From assembly GCA_021108035.1 (NCBI GenBank), contig JAIORQ010000050.1, forward strand, positions 31,812 through 95,811: DNA of 64,000 nt, given 5' to 3'. The DNA is from Bacteroidales bacterium. Its GTDB lineage: Bacteria; Bacteroidota; Bacteroidia; Bacteroidales; JAADGE01. The notes under the pieces were generated by a model. The model did not search any database. It saw only the letters and a list, made by a program, of their open reading frames with translations, and was not told the DNA's origin. The first letter of the stretch is position 1; each line of letters opens with the position of its first letter. Shown here piece after piece: positions 63,951-64,000 of this stretch. Position numbers and translations under genes: made by a program.

Positions 63951-64000
63951 TCGAGTAGACAAGGGGAATTTCACCCCGAGCCTCTCACAGAACCGTACGT
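63951..64000 (-). mobile_element. 3' end of a group II intron (domains V-VI), runs off right edge
   Basis: On the minus strand the sequence ACGTACGGTTCTGTGAGAGG followed by CTCGGGGTGAAATTCCCC and TGTCTACTCGAC is the familiar end of bacterial group II introns: the 3' half of domain V, then the domain VI stem (GGGG.TGAAATT.CCCC) and a 3' splice end near 63950. The reverse-transcriptase ORF and the remainder lie beyond the window. The exact splice site is uncertain by a few bases. Confidence 0.7.

Overview
The window is AT-rich DNA from a member of the Bacteroidota, probably an environmental relative of Bacteroidales or Flavobacteriia. Evidence: a type IX secretion C-terminal sorting domain, a TonB receptor with an N-terminal carboxypeptidase-regulatory-like domain, a periplasmic propeller/Y_Y_Y sensor fused to SpoIIE, DUF4271, DUF6150-like repeats, few recognisable Shine-Dalgarno sequences, and several copies of the Bacteroidota -7 promoter element TAnnTTTG just upstream of start codons. 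No rRNA, tRNA or CRISPR array was seen.

Layout. 1-5.8 kb: 5' part of an acyl-CoA synthetase, a transposase-like remnant, a CvpA-type membrane protein, tyrS, then a Wzz chain-length protein and an O-antigen-ligase-like protein packed behind tyrS. 5.9-9.3 kb: a small His/Cys protein and a ZnuD-like TonB receptor (probable metal uptake), with palindromic repeats. 9.3-24.7 kb: mostly housekeeping genes: U32 Fe-S protein, secreted trypsin-like protease, pheS, lipoprotein cyclophilin, secreted serpin, rnpA-hemD-DUF4271, glutaryl-CoA dehydrogenase-like enzyme, S41 protease, a SiaC (DUF1987) phosphoprotein, polA, queD and an ArsR-type regulator.

25.0-36.6 kb is the most unusual part: two tandem giant genes (1750 and 2103 codons) encoding exported proteins with signal peptide, ankyrin array, WD40 propellers and a C-terminal caspase-like (C14) protease with an intact His/Cys dyad. 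They differ over most of their length but share a 1091-bp block with no difference found, covering most of the protease domain and the C-terminus. This points to recent gene conversion or to an assembly artefact.

36.8-52.8 kb: methionine-type aminotransferase, LolC/E-like permease, rbfA, aminopeptidase P, a YfiR-like (DUF4154) protein, an AbiE-type toxin-antitoxin pair, an M1 aminopeptidase, two unrecognised proteins, an ECF sigma factor with a probable membrane anti-sigma factor and a coiled-coil outer-membrane protein, a DUF6150-like repeat protein and a membrane-anchored MutS-family ATPase. 53-61 kb: two paralogous exported S74 (tail-fibre chaperone) proteins, a type IX-secreted protein and a large transmembrane SpoIIE phosphatase, which could act on the SiaC homologue. 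61-64 kb: a TetR regulator, asnS with a coiled-coil insertion, a decayed BRO/DinD-like gene and, at the right edge, the 3' end of a group II intron.

Intergenic DNA carries several families of long, imperfectly palindromic repeats (near 6.35/61.07, 39.8/50.85, 39.25/41.4 and 8.84/9.18 kb) that look like MITE- or REP-type elements.
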